Notes under the pieces: generated by a model
Told to the model about the DNA's origin: nothing
The model's database searches: none
Seen by the model: the letters and a program-made list of their open reading frames with translations, nothing else
Part shown: positions 30,840-39,858 of the stretch, in pieces
How the letters are laid out: every line of letters begins with the position of its first letter
Numbering within the stretch: position 1 is the stretch's first letter
Program-made: the position numbers and the translations under genes
From: SEAL01 sp032153715
Lineage (GTDB): Bacteria; Patescibacteriota; Saccharimonadia; Saccharimonadales; Saccharimonadaceae
DNA: 64,000 bases
Direction: 5' to 3'
NCBI GenBank assembly: GCA_032153715.1
Contig: JALDYR010000003.1
Coordinates: 62,001 to 126,000 of the forward strand

Positions 30840-31091
30840 ATGGATAAAACAGAATTTTGTGATCGATCAGGTAAGCCACTCCATGTCGGTGACATTGTTC
30901 AATATCGCCTAGGTAAGTTCGCGAAAAAGTCAGGCGGCCCTTCGCTTTTTCGTATTATTCGTACGAAAAAAGGTGTTGGACTTGGCGATCCACACGCCGA
31001 CAGTGGTGCTATCCGGCTAATGCGTAAAAATTACGAGCAATACATTACGCTTTTTGAGCGCGCGAATAACCCAGATATCACCAGAGGCTAA
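30840..31091 (+). CDS. Small basic hypothetical protein, 83 aa
   Basis: Starts MDKTEFCDRSGKPLHVGDIVQYRLGKFAKK, strand-rich like an SH3/KOW-type barrel. TATTAT ends 10 nt before the ATG with no ribosome binding site. Its last 4 bp overlap the end of the convergent GIY-YIG gene. Possibly associated with the defence operon, but nothing shows this. Confidence 0.6.
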   Translation: MDKTEFCDRSGKPLHVGDIVQYRLGKFAKKSGGPSLFRIIRTKKGVGLGDPHADSGAIRLMRKNYEQYITLFERANNPDITRG

Positions 31092-31846
31092 GGCAACTTA
31101 AATCGGACAGGCGAAGCTTGACCGCGTTTTTTATGATGTGCGATAGACTTGTTAAGATATAAAGTACGTATAGCTTCGGGCGCTTGTCTTCCGATGAATC
31201 CTCGACGCACGCGCATTTTGCGTTTCTTTTTGCCGGATGTGTAATGAAATTTTTTATCATACCATTCATCAACTTCAAATACCTCGACGATTAATCCGTG
31301 AAACTCAACGAGTACGTACTTTAATCCCAATAACCTAGTGTCTGATATTACCCACGCCTCTTTGACCGCCTCGTAAATATCATCACTACCTGCCCCGCGT
31401 TTGTATTTTCGATTGATATTAATGATGACGCAATCTCCGGCGATGTGGTCAAGCAACGGTGCGTTATATAGGCGCTTAATTTCATCAGCCGTCATTAATC
31501 CTTTTTCAATAGAATTATGTCCACCGGCAATATTAGTGTTCTTTGTTTTCATGAACTGCAAGACGTCGATGAGTGATGCTTCTATTTCGAATGCGGCCTT
31601 TTCAGTTAGTCCATGACGGACAATCAAATGATCTGGCGCTAGCCCGCGTTCATAGATTTCGCGAATAGTATCTAACTTCATGCCACTTGGATTAGTTTCG
31701 TCGAGCGCATCAGCTAGATGTGCAAACACTCGATTACCCTTCCCTTTTCCGACATAGAATGGTTGCTTTGTTCCTGGATCAAGTAATAGATAGACGTAGT
31801 AGTTTAGGTGCTGAATTGTTTTTTCGTCGAAATCGCTTACTGTCAT
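31088..31846 (-). CDS. GIY-YIG nuclease-family protein
   Basis: 252 aa. N-terminal GIY-YIG domain: YYVYLLLDP, then FYVGKGKGNRVFAH (the GIY and YIG strands are degenerate YVY/YVG, as in LEM-3/SLX1-like bacterial members) and a Glu in FEIEASLI. A C-terminal domain (about 145-250) contains DIYEAVKEAW...VLVEFHGLIVEVFEVDEWY. Last gene of the hsd operon, 8 bp after hsdR and without its own ribosome binding site, so its expression depends on the operon. It may cut DNA in the same defence programme or be a control nuclease; role inferred from position only. Confidence 0.75.
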   Translation of the reverse strand: MTVSDFDEKTIQHLNYYVYLLLDPGTKQPFYVGKGKGNRVFAHLADALDETNPSGMKLDTIREIYERGLAPDHLIVRHGLTEKAAFEIEASLIDVLQFMKTKNTNIAGGHNSIEKGLMTADEIKRLYNAPLLDHIAGDCVIININRKYKRGAGSDDIYEAVKEAWVISDTRLLGLKYVLVEFHGLIVEVFEVDEWYDKKFHYTSGKKKRKMRVRRGFIGRQAPEAIRTLYLNKSIAHHKKRGQASPVRFKLP

Positions 31847-31854
31847 GGCTTCAG

Positions 31855-34824
31855 TTATTTCTTGACAGAATTTGCATAGAGTTCGTCAAATATCTTGGAG
31901 GCGATCGTTTCTTTAAGAGCGGCATCGTCGTCGAGTGTCTTGTAGAAGTCTGCACGCTCACTAAACATTCTCATCAACTCTTGCTCGAAGACTTCACTGA
32001 AGTGTGTCATAGCGGCGCCACGAGGGTTATTTGCAATTGCCTTTTTGACATCCTCTCGATCTTTGACGCGAGTGATTAATTCAATGCCGTCAACTTCCAT
32101 GCCTTCAGGCAGTCCATACTGAGCATTAATATCTTTAATGATGAGTGACAATCGCTCCATCTCGTCGAGCGGCTTTGTGCCGCGGCTGTTGCTTGTCATC
32201 GGTTCAAGTTCCGATTCGCCATCGGTGAGACCTATTATGTGTTTTGTGCCTTTGGTGATTGCTATGCTACTGAGGTCAATTTCGTCTAGCAATCCTTGTG
32301 GCAGTTCTTCTTTGGCTTTTGGCAGCTTTTTACGCAAGTTGCGTGTGTATTCATAAAATTGCTCCAAATTAGCATCGCCGAAGCTGAATAATTGCGCAAT
32401 GAAGCTATACTTGCGCACAAAATCATCTACTTTGCCACGGAACTCATCCTGATCATCTTCATCTAGTTTCGTAAATACGTCGACCGCTTCATCGAGAAGT
32501 CCGGCAACAACGGCTTGGTTGGTGTCGCTCTTGTTCACAAGTAGCGAGTAATGTTGCTTAACTGATTCCATCGAGAAAACGCCAGCATTTAATAAATCGC
32601 GCTTGAGGTCATACAGAATGTTTGGATCGGTCGATTCAGACAGTATCGTACTCGTGTAGTACGGCTGGAATGCATCTTGGATGTTGTCGGCGGCATTTAC
32701 AAAATCAAGTACGAAGACATCAGCTTTGTGCTGCATAGTGCGATTCAAGCGACTGAGTGTTTGGACTGCACCTACACCACCCAGTTTCTTGTCCACGTAC
32801 ATAGCTGCAAGCTTTGGCTGGTCGAATCCAGTCTGGTATTTATTGGCAACCACCAGGAACTTGTACTCGTCTTGTTCATCGAATGTTTCGGCAGTTTGAG
32901 TTTCAGGAAATCCATTTAGACTTGTTTCGGTTTCGCCGTTAATCTCACCGCTAAATGCGACAAGTGCTTTGATCGGATAGCCACGTTGCGCCAAATAGTC
33001 ACGGAGTGCCTGGTAGTAGCGCACGGCGTGTAGTCGTGATTTGGTCACGATCATAGCTTTAGCATTGCCATCGATGAGTTTTTCGATCTGTGAGCGGAAA
33101 TGCTCGGTCATTAGTTCGGCCTTCTTCTCGATGCCCGATTCATGTAAGTCAGCGTAACTAACCGCAAGACGATAGGCTTTGCTTTTTTCGAACTCCGGGT
33201 CCCGCTCGGCTGCTTTTTTGGCAAGTTCGAAATACATCTTGTGTGTAGTGTAGTTTTTGAGCACGTCGATAATGAAGCCTTCGTCAATCGCCTGTTTCAT
33301 ACTATACAGACTGAATGGATAGTAACGACCATCACTACCTCGCTGGCCAAATAGCTCTAGAGTCTTTTCTTTTGGTGTCGCAGTAAAGGCAAAAAAGCTC
33401 ACATGATGCAGCTTGCCGCGAGCGGCTTGCGCCTGTAGTGCCAGTTGCGTTTCTGGGTCTTCCCGCTCTTTGTTTGCTATGTCCTCTGCTTCGGCGGTCT
33501 CAAGGTTACCAAGCGTTTGTTTGAGCGCCTTGGTACTTTCGCCACTCTGACTACTGTGCGCTTCGTCGGCGATCACGGCAAACTTTTTGCCGTGCAAATG
33601 TTCCATCGTTTCGACGATAACTGGGAACTTTTGCAGTGTGGAGACAATTATCTTTGTCTTGTCCTGGAGGGCTTCTTTTAATTCGGCAGATGTTGCCGCG
33701 CCTTTTACTTCGTCGCGTTGCTTTTCGAATTGCGTTACGGTTTTGCGTAGCTGTTTGTCGAGTATGCGACGGTCAACAATAACTATGATTTTATCGAACA
33801 CCTTTTCGTCATTGTCATCATATAGGTTTGCGAGATTGTGAGCCGTCCAGGCGATGGAATTTGACTTGCCACTGCCCGCACTATGCTGGATGAGATAGTT
33901 TTTGCCCGCACCATTTTGGTGCGCATTGGCAATAAGTCGTCGCACCACGTCGCGCTGATGGTAGCGCGGGAAAAGTTGTGTTTCTTTTTTGGTGACGCGC
34001 CCGGTTTTTTTGTCTTTGCGCTTTTCTACTTGCACTAGCATGAAGTTGCTAATTAGTTCAATCACGCTGTCTTTCGCCAGAACGTCTTCCCATAGGTAGT
34101 GTGTTGCAAATTTACCTTCGACTGGTGGATTACCCGCACCGTTTTCGTGACCTTTGTTGAACGGCAAAAAGTACGTGCGTAGCCCGTCGATTTTGGTCGT
34201 CATATATGCCTGGTTGTTGTCTACCGCGAAATGCACCAAGCAGCGCTTGAATGAGAATAGTTTGTCGGTTGGCTTACGGTCGGTGCGGTACTGGTGGATA
34301 GCGTGATTGTAGTTCTGGTCAGTCAGCTGGTTTTTCAGCTCCATAGTGATGATAGGTAGGCCGTTTAGAAAAAGTACCATGTCGACAGATCGTTCGTCGC
34401 GCGGGCTGAAATAGACTTGACGCTGCACAGTGAAGAGGTTTTGGTTGTATAGACGGAAATGCTCTGTATTGATAGCGCTATTTGGCTTTTTGAACATGAA
34501 CTCTACGTGCACGCCGCGGTCGGTCACGCCGTCGCGCAGGACTTGCAATACACCAATGCCAGTCAATTCTTGGTCGACGCGTCGGGCAAATTGTAACGCT
34601 GCGTCATCAGTCCCGTACAAATCGACGAGTCGTTGCCATTCGTCCGGTTGTGTTGATTCGATAAACTGGCGCATAGTCTCGACGTCGATCGCTAGCGCAC
34701 GATCGTAATCCTTATCCTTTGCTGGCACACGTGATTCATTTGCTCCGCGCAGTGCGTACTCATTTGCGTCGACTAAATAGTCGGTGATGTATTTTTCAAA
34801 ATTAATTTCTTTTAGCTCGTTCAT
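31855..34824 (-). CDS. hsdR: Type I restriction enzyme, R subunit
   Basis: 989 aa. Nuclease domain: VDMVLFLNG...TMELKNQ (the D-E-x-K set) near 165-180 and the motor motifs in order: Walker A HSAGSGKSNS near 315, DEAH near 425, TATP near 480, and the arginine-finger region GAVQTLSRLNRT near 720. HsdR translocates DNA and cuts at a distance when the HsdMS sites are unmethylated. An extended -10 TGCTATACT lies 9 nt before the ATG, so hsdR may also be expressed on its own. Follows the Shedu gene by 55 bp; no frameshift seen. Confidence 0.96.
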   Translation of the reverse strand: MNELKEINFEKYITDYLVDANEYALRGANESRVPAKDKDYDRALAIDVETMRQFIESTQPDEWQRLVDLYGTDDAALQFARRVDQELTGIGVLQVLRDGVTDRGVHVEFMFKKPNSAINTEHFRLYNQNLFTVQRQVYFSPRDERSVDMVLFLNGLPIITMELKNQLTDQNYNHAIHQYRTDRKPTDKLFSFKRCLVHFAVDNNQAYMTTKIDGLRTYFLPFNKGHENGAGNPPVEGKFATHYLWEDVLAKDSVIELISNFMLVQVEKRKDKKTGRVTKKETQLFPRYHQRDVVRRLIANAHQNGAGKNYLIQHSAGSGKSNSIAWTAHNLANLYDDNDEKVFDKIIVIVDRRILDKQLRKTVTQFEKQRDEVKGAATSAELKEALQDKTKIIVSTLQKFPVIVETMEHLHGKKFAVIADEAHSSQSGESTKALKQTLGNLETAEAEDIANKEREDPETQLALQAQAARGKLHHVSFFAFTATPKEKTLELFGQRGSDGRYYPFSLYSMKQAIDEGFIIDVLKNYTTHKMYFELAKKAAERDPEFEKSKAYRLAVSYADLHESGIEKKAELMTEHFRSQIEKLIDGNAKAMIVTKSRLHAVRYYQALRDYLAQRGYPIKALVAFSGEINGETETSLNGFPETQTAETFDEQDEYKFLVVANKYQTGFDQPKLAAMYVDKKLGGVGAVQTLSRLNRTMQHKADVFVLDFVNAADNIQDAFQPYYTSTILSESTDPNILYDLKRDLLNAGVFSMESVKQHYSLLVNKSDTNQAVVAGLLDEAVDVFTKLDEDDQDEFRGKVDDFVRKYSFIAQLFSFGDANLEQFYEYTRNLRKKLPKAKEELPQGLLDEIDLSSIAITKGTKHIIGLTDGESELEPMTSNSRGTKPLDEMERLSLIIKDINAQYGLPEGMEVDGIELITRVKDREDVKKAIANNPRGAAMTHFSEVFEQELMRMFSERADFYKTLDDDAALKETIASKIFDELYANSVKK

Positions 34825-34879
34825 GGTGTATTTAGTATAGCAGTCGTATCAGATTGAAAATAGCTTGGTAATGGGTATA

Positions 34880-36025
34880 TCAAGATTCATCAGTATTTAG
34901 GTTAATTGGTAGATTGCTCGTGGATTCATTTACTGATTCATCGATGCCGACATTACCTTGTACGATATATCGTGTACGTTCATACAATTCATCGTATGTG
35001 ATTATCTCGGGATTGGCTAAATTATTTCGAAACTGCTCAAATGAACTTCGTTTTTCTCTGCTATCTAACTCTGTGAGGTTGCCGATTACGACGATACCAC
35101 GCGGCTTAATTGTATATATTCCATCAGTCGCCATAGCTTCGCGGTTGGCATCCGTACGTGAACCTTCTATCTCCCAAGTTGAGCAATTAATCTGTACCTG
35201 CGAAATTGCACCAGCAAGTTCACTGCTTATGCTCCACGCGCCATTTCTGTATTGAGTTGAGCCGAGTAATCCTTCTTGAGGCTTTTTGATCTCTACGAGC
35301 GTCGTGAAGCGCACGTTTGCCTCTGTAGTCGACAGGAAGTCACCACGCTGTCCGCCACGACCAGTAACAGTCGTGCCACCGTAATTCGGCTGTGACTGCA
35401 CGGTGCGCAAGATCTGATAGCGCAGGCCGTAGCCAAAAATCCAAGTGTGAGTTTCAAAGAAGTCCTGCCAGTCTCCTTCGCCAAGATTTTCGTCTTCAAG
35501 CATTCTCATGAATTCAGCCAGCACCTTCTCTCGCTCTTCTTGCAGTTGCGCTGCTGCAAGGCGAGATGCAAGGTTTGGGTTTCCTGTTGAAATTTGCTCC
35601 CACACTTCTTCACCTAAATCATGTTCGATCAATCCACGTATAATCGAAGCTTTATTCTCATCTGTGATGACCAATGCGCCGGACGGGTTAATCGTGAATT
35701 GGTTAATGCCGTACTGCACACCTTGCTGTGCTAATAGCTCAGTAAGCCGCGTAAACGCCTCATTGAGCTTTCCAGCTGCAGCTGTATCGAGAGGAATTTT
35801 TATGCCGTCATTTTCATGGAGCAAGTTGAAATTTGTAGGCACAATTTCCTCAAGAGTACCGTCAACTCCTTTTCGAAACCGTATGATCTCGCCTCTTGCA
35901 CCGCCGGCGTGAATCTGTGCGCGCAAAACTGTTCGAGAGCGTGGACTGTCATCGAGTACAAAGTCTTCATTTATATTGGCAATGTCAACGCCAACTGAAC
36001 GCGTGGTGATTGTCTCAGTGTCCAT
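34880..36025 (-). CDS. Shedu-like defence nuclease (DUF4263)
   Basis: 381 aa. The C-terminal half matches DUF4263/SduA: DWQDFFETHTWIFGYGLRYQIL, GDFLST, TLVEIKKP and a later QYRNGAWSIS...ISQVQ, giving the PD-(D/E)XK residues Asp, Glu-x-Lys and Gln. The N-terminal half (about 1-165) is a separate domain of strands. Shedu is a single-protein anti-phage nuclease. Its ATG overlaps the stop of the RHH-YfbU gene (position 36025), so the two are translationally coupled, and the pair sits between hsdS and hsdR. Confidence 0.85.
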   Translation of the reverse strand: MDTETITTRSVGVDIANINEDFVLDDSPRSRTVLRAQIHAGGARGEIIRFRKGVDGTLEEIVPTNFNLLHENDGIKIPLDTAAAGKLNEAFTRLTELLAQQGVQYGINQFTINPSGALVITDENKASIIRGLIEHDLGEEVWEQISTGNPNLASRLAAAQLQEEREKVLAEFMRMLEDENLGEGDWQDFFETHTWIFGYGLRYQILRTVQSQPNYGGTTVTGRGGQRGDFLSTTEANVRFTTLVEIKKPQEGLLGSTQYRNGAWSISSELAGAISQVQINCSTWEIEGSRTDANREAMATDGIYTIKPRGIVVIGNLTELDSREKRSSFEQFRNNLANPEIITYDELYERTRYIVQGNVGIDESVNESTSNLPINLNTDES

Positions 36026-36696
36026 TAGCGATCCCCCTTCATGATATACTCGACCTCTGCACGCGTCAGTGGCTTATAATCATAGCTTTCGCTTCTTTTC
36101 TGACTCCGCACTTCCTTGTGCCGTTCGACCATTTTCTGATAGTCTGGCTCCGCGCCATGCGAGTTACGTATGCCACCTTCTGGCTTTATCATCTCCCAGC
36201 GACCATTTCGTATGAGATGGTTTGCATAGCCCAGTCGCTCGTAGTCGTTATTACCGTCAAAGCCTGGAAACAGTACGTCATTAGCAAGCTTGTCATCTCC
36301 AATTTCACGCACCGCCCACTGCAAATCACGATATACGTCAAGAATATCGTAAACCGAATGAGCAACTTCTTTTGATAGTTCATCTCGACTAACATATTCA
36401 AATGCACTACGATAATCTGCCGCATAGCCGGACTGAAGTATCTCGTATGTACTGCTCATTTGCCAATCCCGACCCTCGACTAACTCTCTATCTCCTATTA
36501 GAGTCTCAAGAAGCTGGTTATTCTTTAGTTGCAGCACCATGTTCACTCTCTGCCAATACTCCGGGCTGTCGCCTTTTAACTTGTCACGAATTGCATCTGT
36601 TACAAGCGCACTCAATGTTGCGTATCCGCTTTTATCTGCAAATGAACGCAGACTTTGCTCTAGCTCGTCGCTGATGGAAACGGTTATCTGTGCCAT
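36025..36696 (-). CDS. RHH DNA-binding domain fused to a YfbU domain
   Basis: 223 aa from ATG 36696, which follows AGGAGGTGTTT. Residues 1-42 are a ribbon-helix-helix (AQITVSISDELEQSLRSFADKSG...ALVTDAIRDKL); residues about 55-215 match YfbU (LQSGYAADYRSAF, VYDILDVYRDLQWAV, LFPGFDGNNDYERLGYANHLI, GRW). A consensus promoter with an operator-like palindrome precedes it, so it is probably an autoregulator of the Shedu-hsdR-GIY-YIG part of the operon. YfbU overexpression has been linked to cell death in E. coli, so a toxin-like effector role for the second domain is also possible. Confidence 0.8.
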   Translation of the reverse strand: MAQITVSISDELEQSLRSFADKSGYATLSALVTDAIRDKLKGDSPEYWQRVNMVLQLKNNQLLETLIGDRELVEGRDWQMSSTYEILQSGYAADYRSAFEYVSRDELSKEVAHSVYDILDVYRDLQWAVREIGDDKLANDVLFPGFDGNNDYERLGYANHLIRNGRWEMIKPEGGIRNSHGAEPDYQKMVERHKEVRSQKRSESYDYKPLTRAEVEYIMKGDR

Positions 36697-36705
36697 AAAC
36701 ACCTC

Positions 36706-36755
36706 CTATATGGTAAATATACCCCTATAGTAGCGTAGAGTTTTATTACGGTCAA
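36706..36755 (-). promoter_or_regulatory. Internal operon promoter with operator-like palindrome
   Basis: Minus strand TTGACC (36750-36755), 17 bp, TACTAT (36727-36732). The 25-bp region 36706-36730 is an inverted repeat (CTATAGGGGTA against CTATATGGTAA as reverse complements, 9 of 11 matching) that covers the -10 and start point and ends just before AGGAGG. Confidence 0.6.
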
Positions 36756-36773
36756 TGATTTTCATTATATATA

Positions 36774-37991
36774 CTAAGTGATTTTCACTTTACCAGTGAC
36801 GGCGTGCGAGATGAGACTGGTGCGGCGTTCGCGAAGGAGGGCTATTTGGGTTTGAATTTTCTGATCTAATTCTTCTTTTTTATTATTCTGATGAGTTAAA
36901 TATCGAGCAATTATTTCCTGTTCCTCTATACTGGGAACTGGAATTCTTAGTTTACTAATATTATCTACCGAGAGGCCTGGTTGAGCGGCCGATACAGAAT
37001 ATTGACCTAAGTTCATAGCATGCAGTAGTTCTCCGAACCATCCTACGTCGTAGCTTTGAATAGGGTTCGCTACTAGCGCGTGTTCGGAAGCCCAAAATTC
37101 TCCATTCGCATAATTAATATTGCCACACAAAGCTCCTTGACGACCTATTAGTACATAATCGCCACTATGCGTGTATGAATGCGTATAGCCCCTGAGGCCA
37201 TTTCCCCCGTACACAGGGTACCTACCTTCGCTATTTATTTCTTCGGAGTTAATATTTCCCCCACTTTTTAGTTTAGCGATGCGCTTAATCGAAGTTATAT
37301 CCCATTGTTTAGGAATCTTGCCGAGCCAGGGGATGTTGGTTTCTTTGAGCTCGACGTGTGGGTCGAGGCCACGGGTGACGACGTGCGTGATGGTAGCGCG
37401 GCGCTTTTCTTCGAGTAGCTGCAGTAGGCGCTCTTGCTTGGTGATGAGGTTGTCGATTTTGGCTGTTTCGGTGTCCAAAAAGTCCGCGATTTTTTGCTGT
37501 TTATCAAGGTCTGGCACGGGAAATTTGAGCAAATCAAGTTGACTGAATTTTATAGACTGACCGTCTCTCAATTGATCTGTTGTTCGGGATAATTCAGATA
37601 TAAAACCATGTGATTTTAGGACATGCCGATAAAAATTATGATTTATTTTGCTCGACGGTTCTAGTACGGTATAGGCATTGCTGACTTTTCCGTTATATTT
37701 TGAATATTCTATTCCACCCTGAAAACTTCTAAGATGGATTACAAAATCACCTGATGTAACATGCTTCATATTATTTGCACCGGTAAGATTCAAAACAACC
37801 CTACCGCCCGTTATCTTCATGTATTCACTTTGAGGTAAAACACCGTGTTTCTGAGAAGGAGTAAGATGAATGTCTGCAGGGAGAGATTTTTCTTTACGTT
37901 CAGTGAAAATTAATTTTGCTCGGCTTTGTTTCCATTCATTAGGTAGTTCGCCAAGCCACTGAGAGCCAAACCTCTTAGCTGTGCTTTGCAT
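36774..37991 (-). CDS. hsdS: Type I restriction enzyme, specificity subunit
   Basis: 405 aa with the two-fold layout of HsdS: first target-recognition domain (about 1-160), first conserved coiled-coil region (QQKIADFLDTETAKIDNLITKQERLLQLLEEKR), second recognition domain (about 205-345, IPWLGKIPKQWD...), second coiled coil (EEQEIIARYLTHQNNKKEELDQKI). The recognition domains set the bipartite DNA target, which cannot be read here. The start overlaps the hsdM stop by one base. The two recognition domains are AT-richer than the conserved regions, as expected from exchange. Confidence 0.95.
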   Translation of the reverse strand: MQSTAKRFGSQWLGELPNEWKQSRAKLIFTERKEKSLPADIHLTPSQKHGVLPQSEYMKITGGRVVLNLTGANNMKHVTSGDFVIHLRSFQGGIEYSKYNGKVSNAYTVLEPSSKINHNFYRHVLKSHGFISELSRTTDQLRDGQSIKFSQLDLLKFPVPDLDKQQKIADFLDTETAKIDNLITKQERLLQLLEEKRRATITHVVTRGLDPHVELKETNIPWLGKIPKQWDITSIKRIAKLKSGGNINSEEINSEGRYPVYGGNGLRGYTHSYTHSGDYVLIGRQGALCGNINYANGEFWASEHALVANPIQSYDVGWFGELLHAMNLGQYSVSAAQPGLSVDNISKLRIPVPSIEEQEIIARYLTHQNNKKEELDQKIQTQIALLRERRTSLISHAVTGKVKIT

Positions 37992-39691
37992 CAGTCCGTC
38001 ACCTCGTTCAACAACTTCAGGATATCCTTTGTTACTGCTTGTAGATCATTGTCAATTTCGTCGAGGTTGCGCGGAGGTGTGTATTCGTAGAAGTAACGGT
38101 TGAATGGGATTTCGTAGCCAATCTTGTCTTTTTTGCGGTCGAGATGGGCAGTTGGCAGGTGTGGTAGTACTTCGCGTTGAAAGTATTCGTCGATATCTTG
38201 CCCGAGCGGCACGTTTTCGGTGTCTTTTTGCTTTTTGCCGTCTTCATCCCAGTTGACTGTTACTTGCGTATAGCCAAATTCAGTTGTGCCAAAGATCTTG
38301 CTCTGCTTGCCTTCGGTAAATGAATTGTAGAGACTATAAATAGTTTCGATATCTTCGGATGTAAGTTCTTTGTTTTTGTCTCCGAGATTTTTGCGGAGCT
38401 TGTGGAAGATGCCACTCGCATTGATCAGCTGGACTTTGCCCTTGCGCTCGGCACTCTTGTGATTGGTCAGTACCCATATATAGGTAGCGATGCCAGTGTT
38501 GTAGAACATGTTGGTCGGCAGAGCAACGATAGCTTCGAGGTAGTCGTTTTCGAGCACCCAGCGACGAATCTCGCTTGGGCCACTGCCTGCCGCTCCGGTA
38601 AATAGTGGTGAGCCGTTATGAACCACTGCTGCTCGCCCACCACCGTCATGCGCGGGGCGCATCTTGCTAACCATGTGCTGCAGGAACAGTAACTGCGCAT
38701 CGCTGACGGCTGGTGTGCCTGCCGGGAATCGCCCGGCGCTACCACGTGCAGCTTCGGCCTCGACGGCGTCTTTGTCTTTTTTCCAGTCCACGCCATAGGG
38801 GGGATTGGCGATCACGTAGTCGAACGTCTTGTCGTAGAATTGGTCGTTTGCTAGTGTACTGTCTTCGCTATGCTCGCCACTACCGCCTTTGATCAGGTCG
38901 GCGTTTTCGCCCTTGATCAGCATGTCTGATTTGGCAATGGCGTATGTCTGGCTGTTCAATTCTTGGCCGTATAAATACACTTTGGCGTCTGGGTTGATGT
39001 CCTGCAATATATGCTCTTTGCTGATAGTGAGCATACCGCCAGTACCGCAACATGGATCGTAGATTTCGAAGATTTTACTATCGCCTTTAATCTTGTCTGC
39101 ATCCGGTTCGAGCAGTAGCCGTGTCATGAGATGAATTACCTCGCGTGGCGTATAGTGCTCCCCGGCGGTCTCGTTTGATTGTTCGTTGAATTTTCGAATC
39201 AGTTCTTCGAAGATGTAGCCCATGTCATGGTTACTGACGTGATCGGGGCTGAGATCTACTTTGTCGAGTTCTTTGAGGATAAGATAGAGGATTTTATTGC
39301 TCTTCAGTTTTTTGAGCTGTTCATCGAAGCCGAATTTCGACACGATGTCACGAATATTTGGGCTGAAGCCGTCCAGATATGTCTGAAAGTTAGTAAAAAC
39401 GTTATCGCTGTCTTCGAGGAGCTTTTCGAAATCGTATGGACTTGTGTTGTAGAACTGAGTACCGGCAGACTGCTGCAAGAACTTGTCGAGGCCGCTATCG
39501 GATACGCGATCGGCCATTTGATTGTGCGTCTGCAGGACTTTTTGCTTGTTGGGCGAAAGTACGCTATCGATACGTTTTAACACTACGAGCGGCAAGATGA
39601 TATTTTGATATTCATACTGCTTCCAGCCGCCACGGAGGATGTCGGCAATATTCCAGATGAGTGCTGCTTGATTCTTTGGTGTGTTGTTCAT
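37991..39691 (-). CDS. hsdM: Type I restriction enzyme, methyltransferase subunit
   Basis: 566 aa. N-terminal helical HsdM domain (WNIADILRGGWKQYEYQNIILPL), the SAM motif DPCCGTGGM near 213-220 and the catalytic motif IV NPPYGV near 296-301, typical of N6-adenine methylation. Together with HsdS it protects host sites; with HsdR it restricts. First gene of the operon; a GGGGATAGA precedes the ATG and a TAAAAT -10 lies close upstream. No defects visible. Confidence 0.96.
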   Translation of the reverse strand: MNNTPKNQAALIWNIADILRGGWKQYEYQNIILPLVVLKRIDSVLSPNKQKVLQTHNQMADRVSDSGLDKFLQQSAGTQFYNTSPYDFEKLLEDSDNVFTNFQTYLDGFSPNIRDIVSKFGFDEQLKKLKSNKILYLILKELDKVDLSPDHVSNHDMGYIFEELIRKFNEQSNETAGEHYTPREVIHLMTRLLLEPDADKIKGDSKIFEIYDPCCGTGGMLTISKEHILQDINPDAKVYLYGQELNSQTYAIAKSDMLIKGENADLIKGGSGEHSEDSTLANDQFYDKTFDYVIANPPYGVDWKKDKDAVEAEAARGSAGRFPAGTPAVSDAQLLFLQHMVSKMRPAHDGGGRAAVVHNGSPLFTGAAGSGPSEIRRWVLENDYLEAIVALPTNMFYNTGIATYIWVLTNHKSAERKGKVQLINASGIFHKLRKNLGDKNKELTSEDIETIYSLYNSFTEGKQSKIFGTTEFGYTQVTVNWDEDGKKQKDTENVPLGQDIDEYFQREVLPHLPTAHLDRKKDKIGYEIPFNRYFYEYTPPRNLDEIDNDLQAVTKDILKLLNEVTD

Positions 39692-39813
39692 TCTATCCCC
39701 TATTTTAACTTATGGCTATGACTTTTTAAGCAAGTTTACATATTCCGGGCAAGCATATATAAAACGATTGCGGCTTTTTTGTTGATTCTTTTTGACAACA
39801 GCAAGAATGGTAT

Positions 39814-39858
39814 ATATAAATCTATACAGTTGTATGGGTGTACTGTATAGATTTATAT
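39814..39858. repeat. Perfect 17-bp inverted repeat containing the radC stop codon
   Basis: 39814-39830 pairs with 39842-39858, 11-nt spacer. The right arm includes the radC stop (39853-39855). AT-rich, no T-run after the stem, so it could end the radC mRNA or be a protein-binding or recombination site upstream of hsdM. Confidence 0.65.

Noticed and set aside
39814..39858. Prophage attachment site
   Set aside because: No integrase or direct-repeat partner was found; described only as an inverted repeat.
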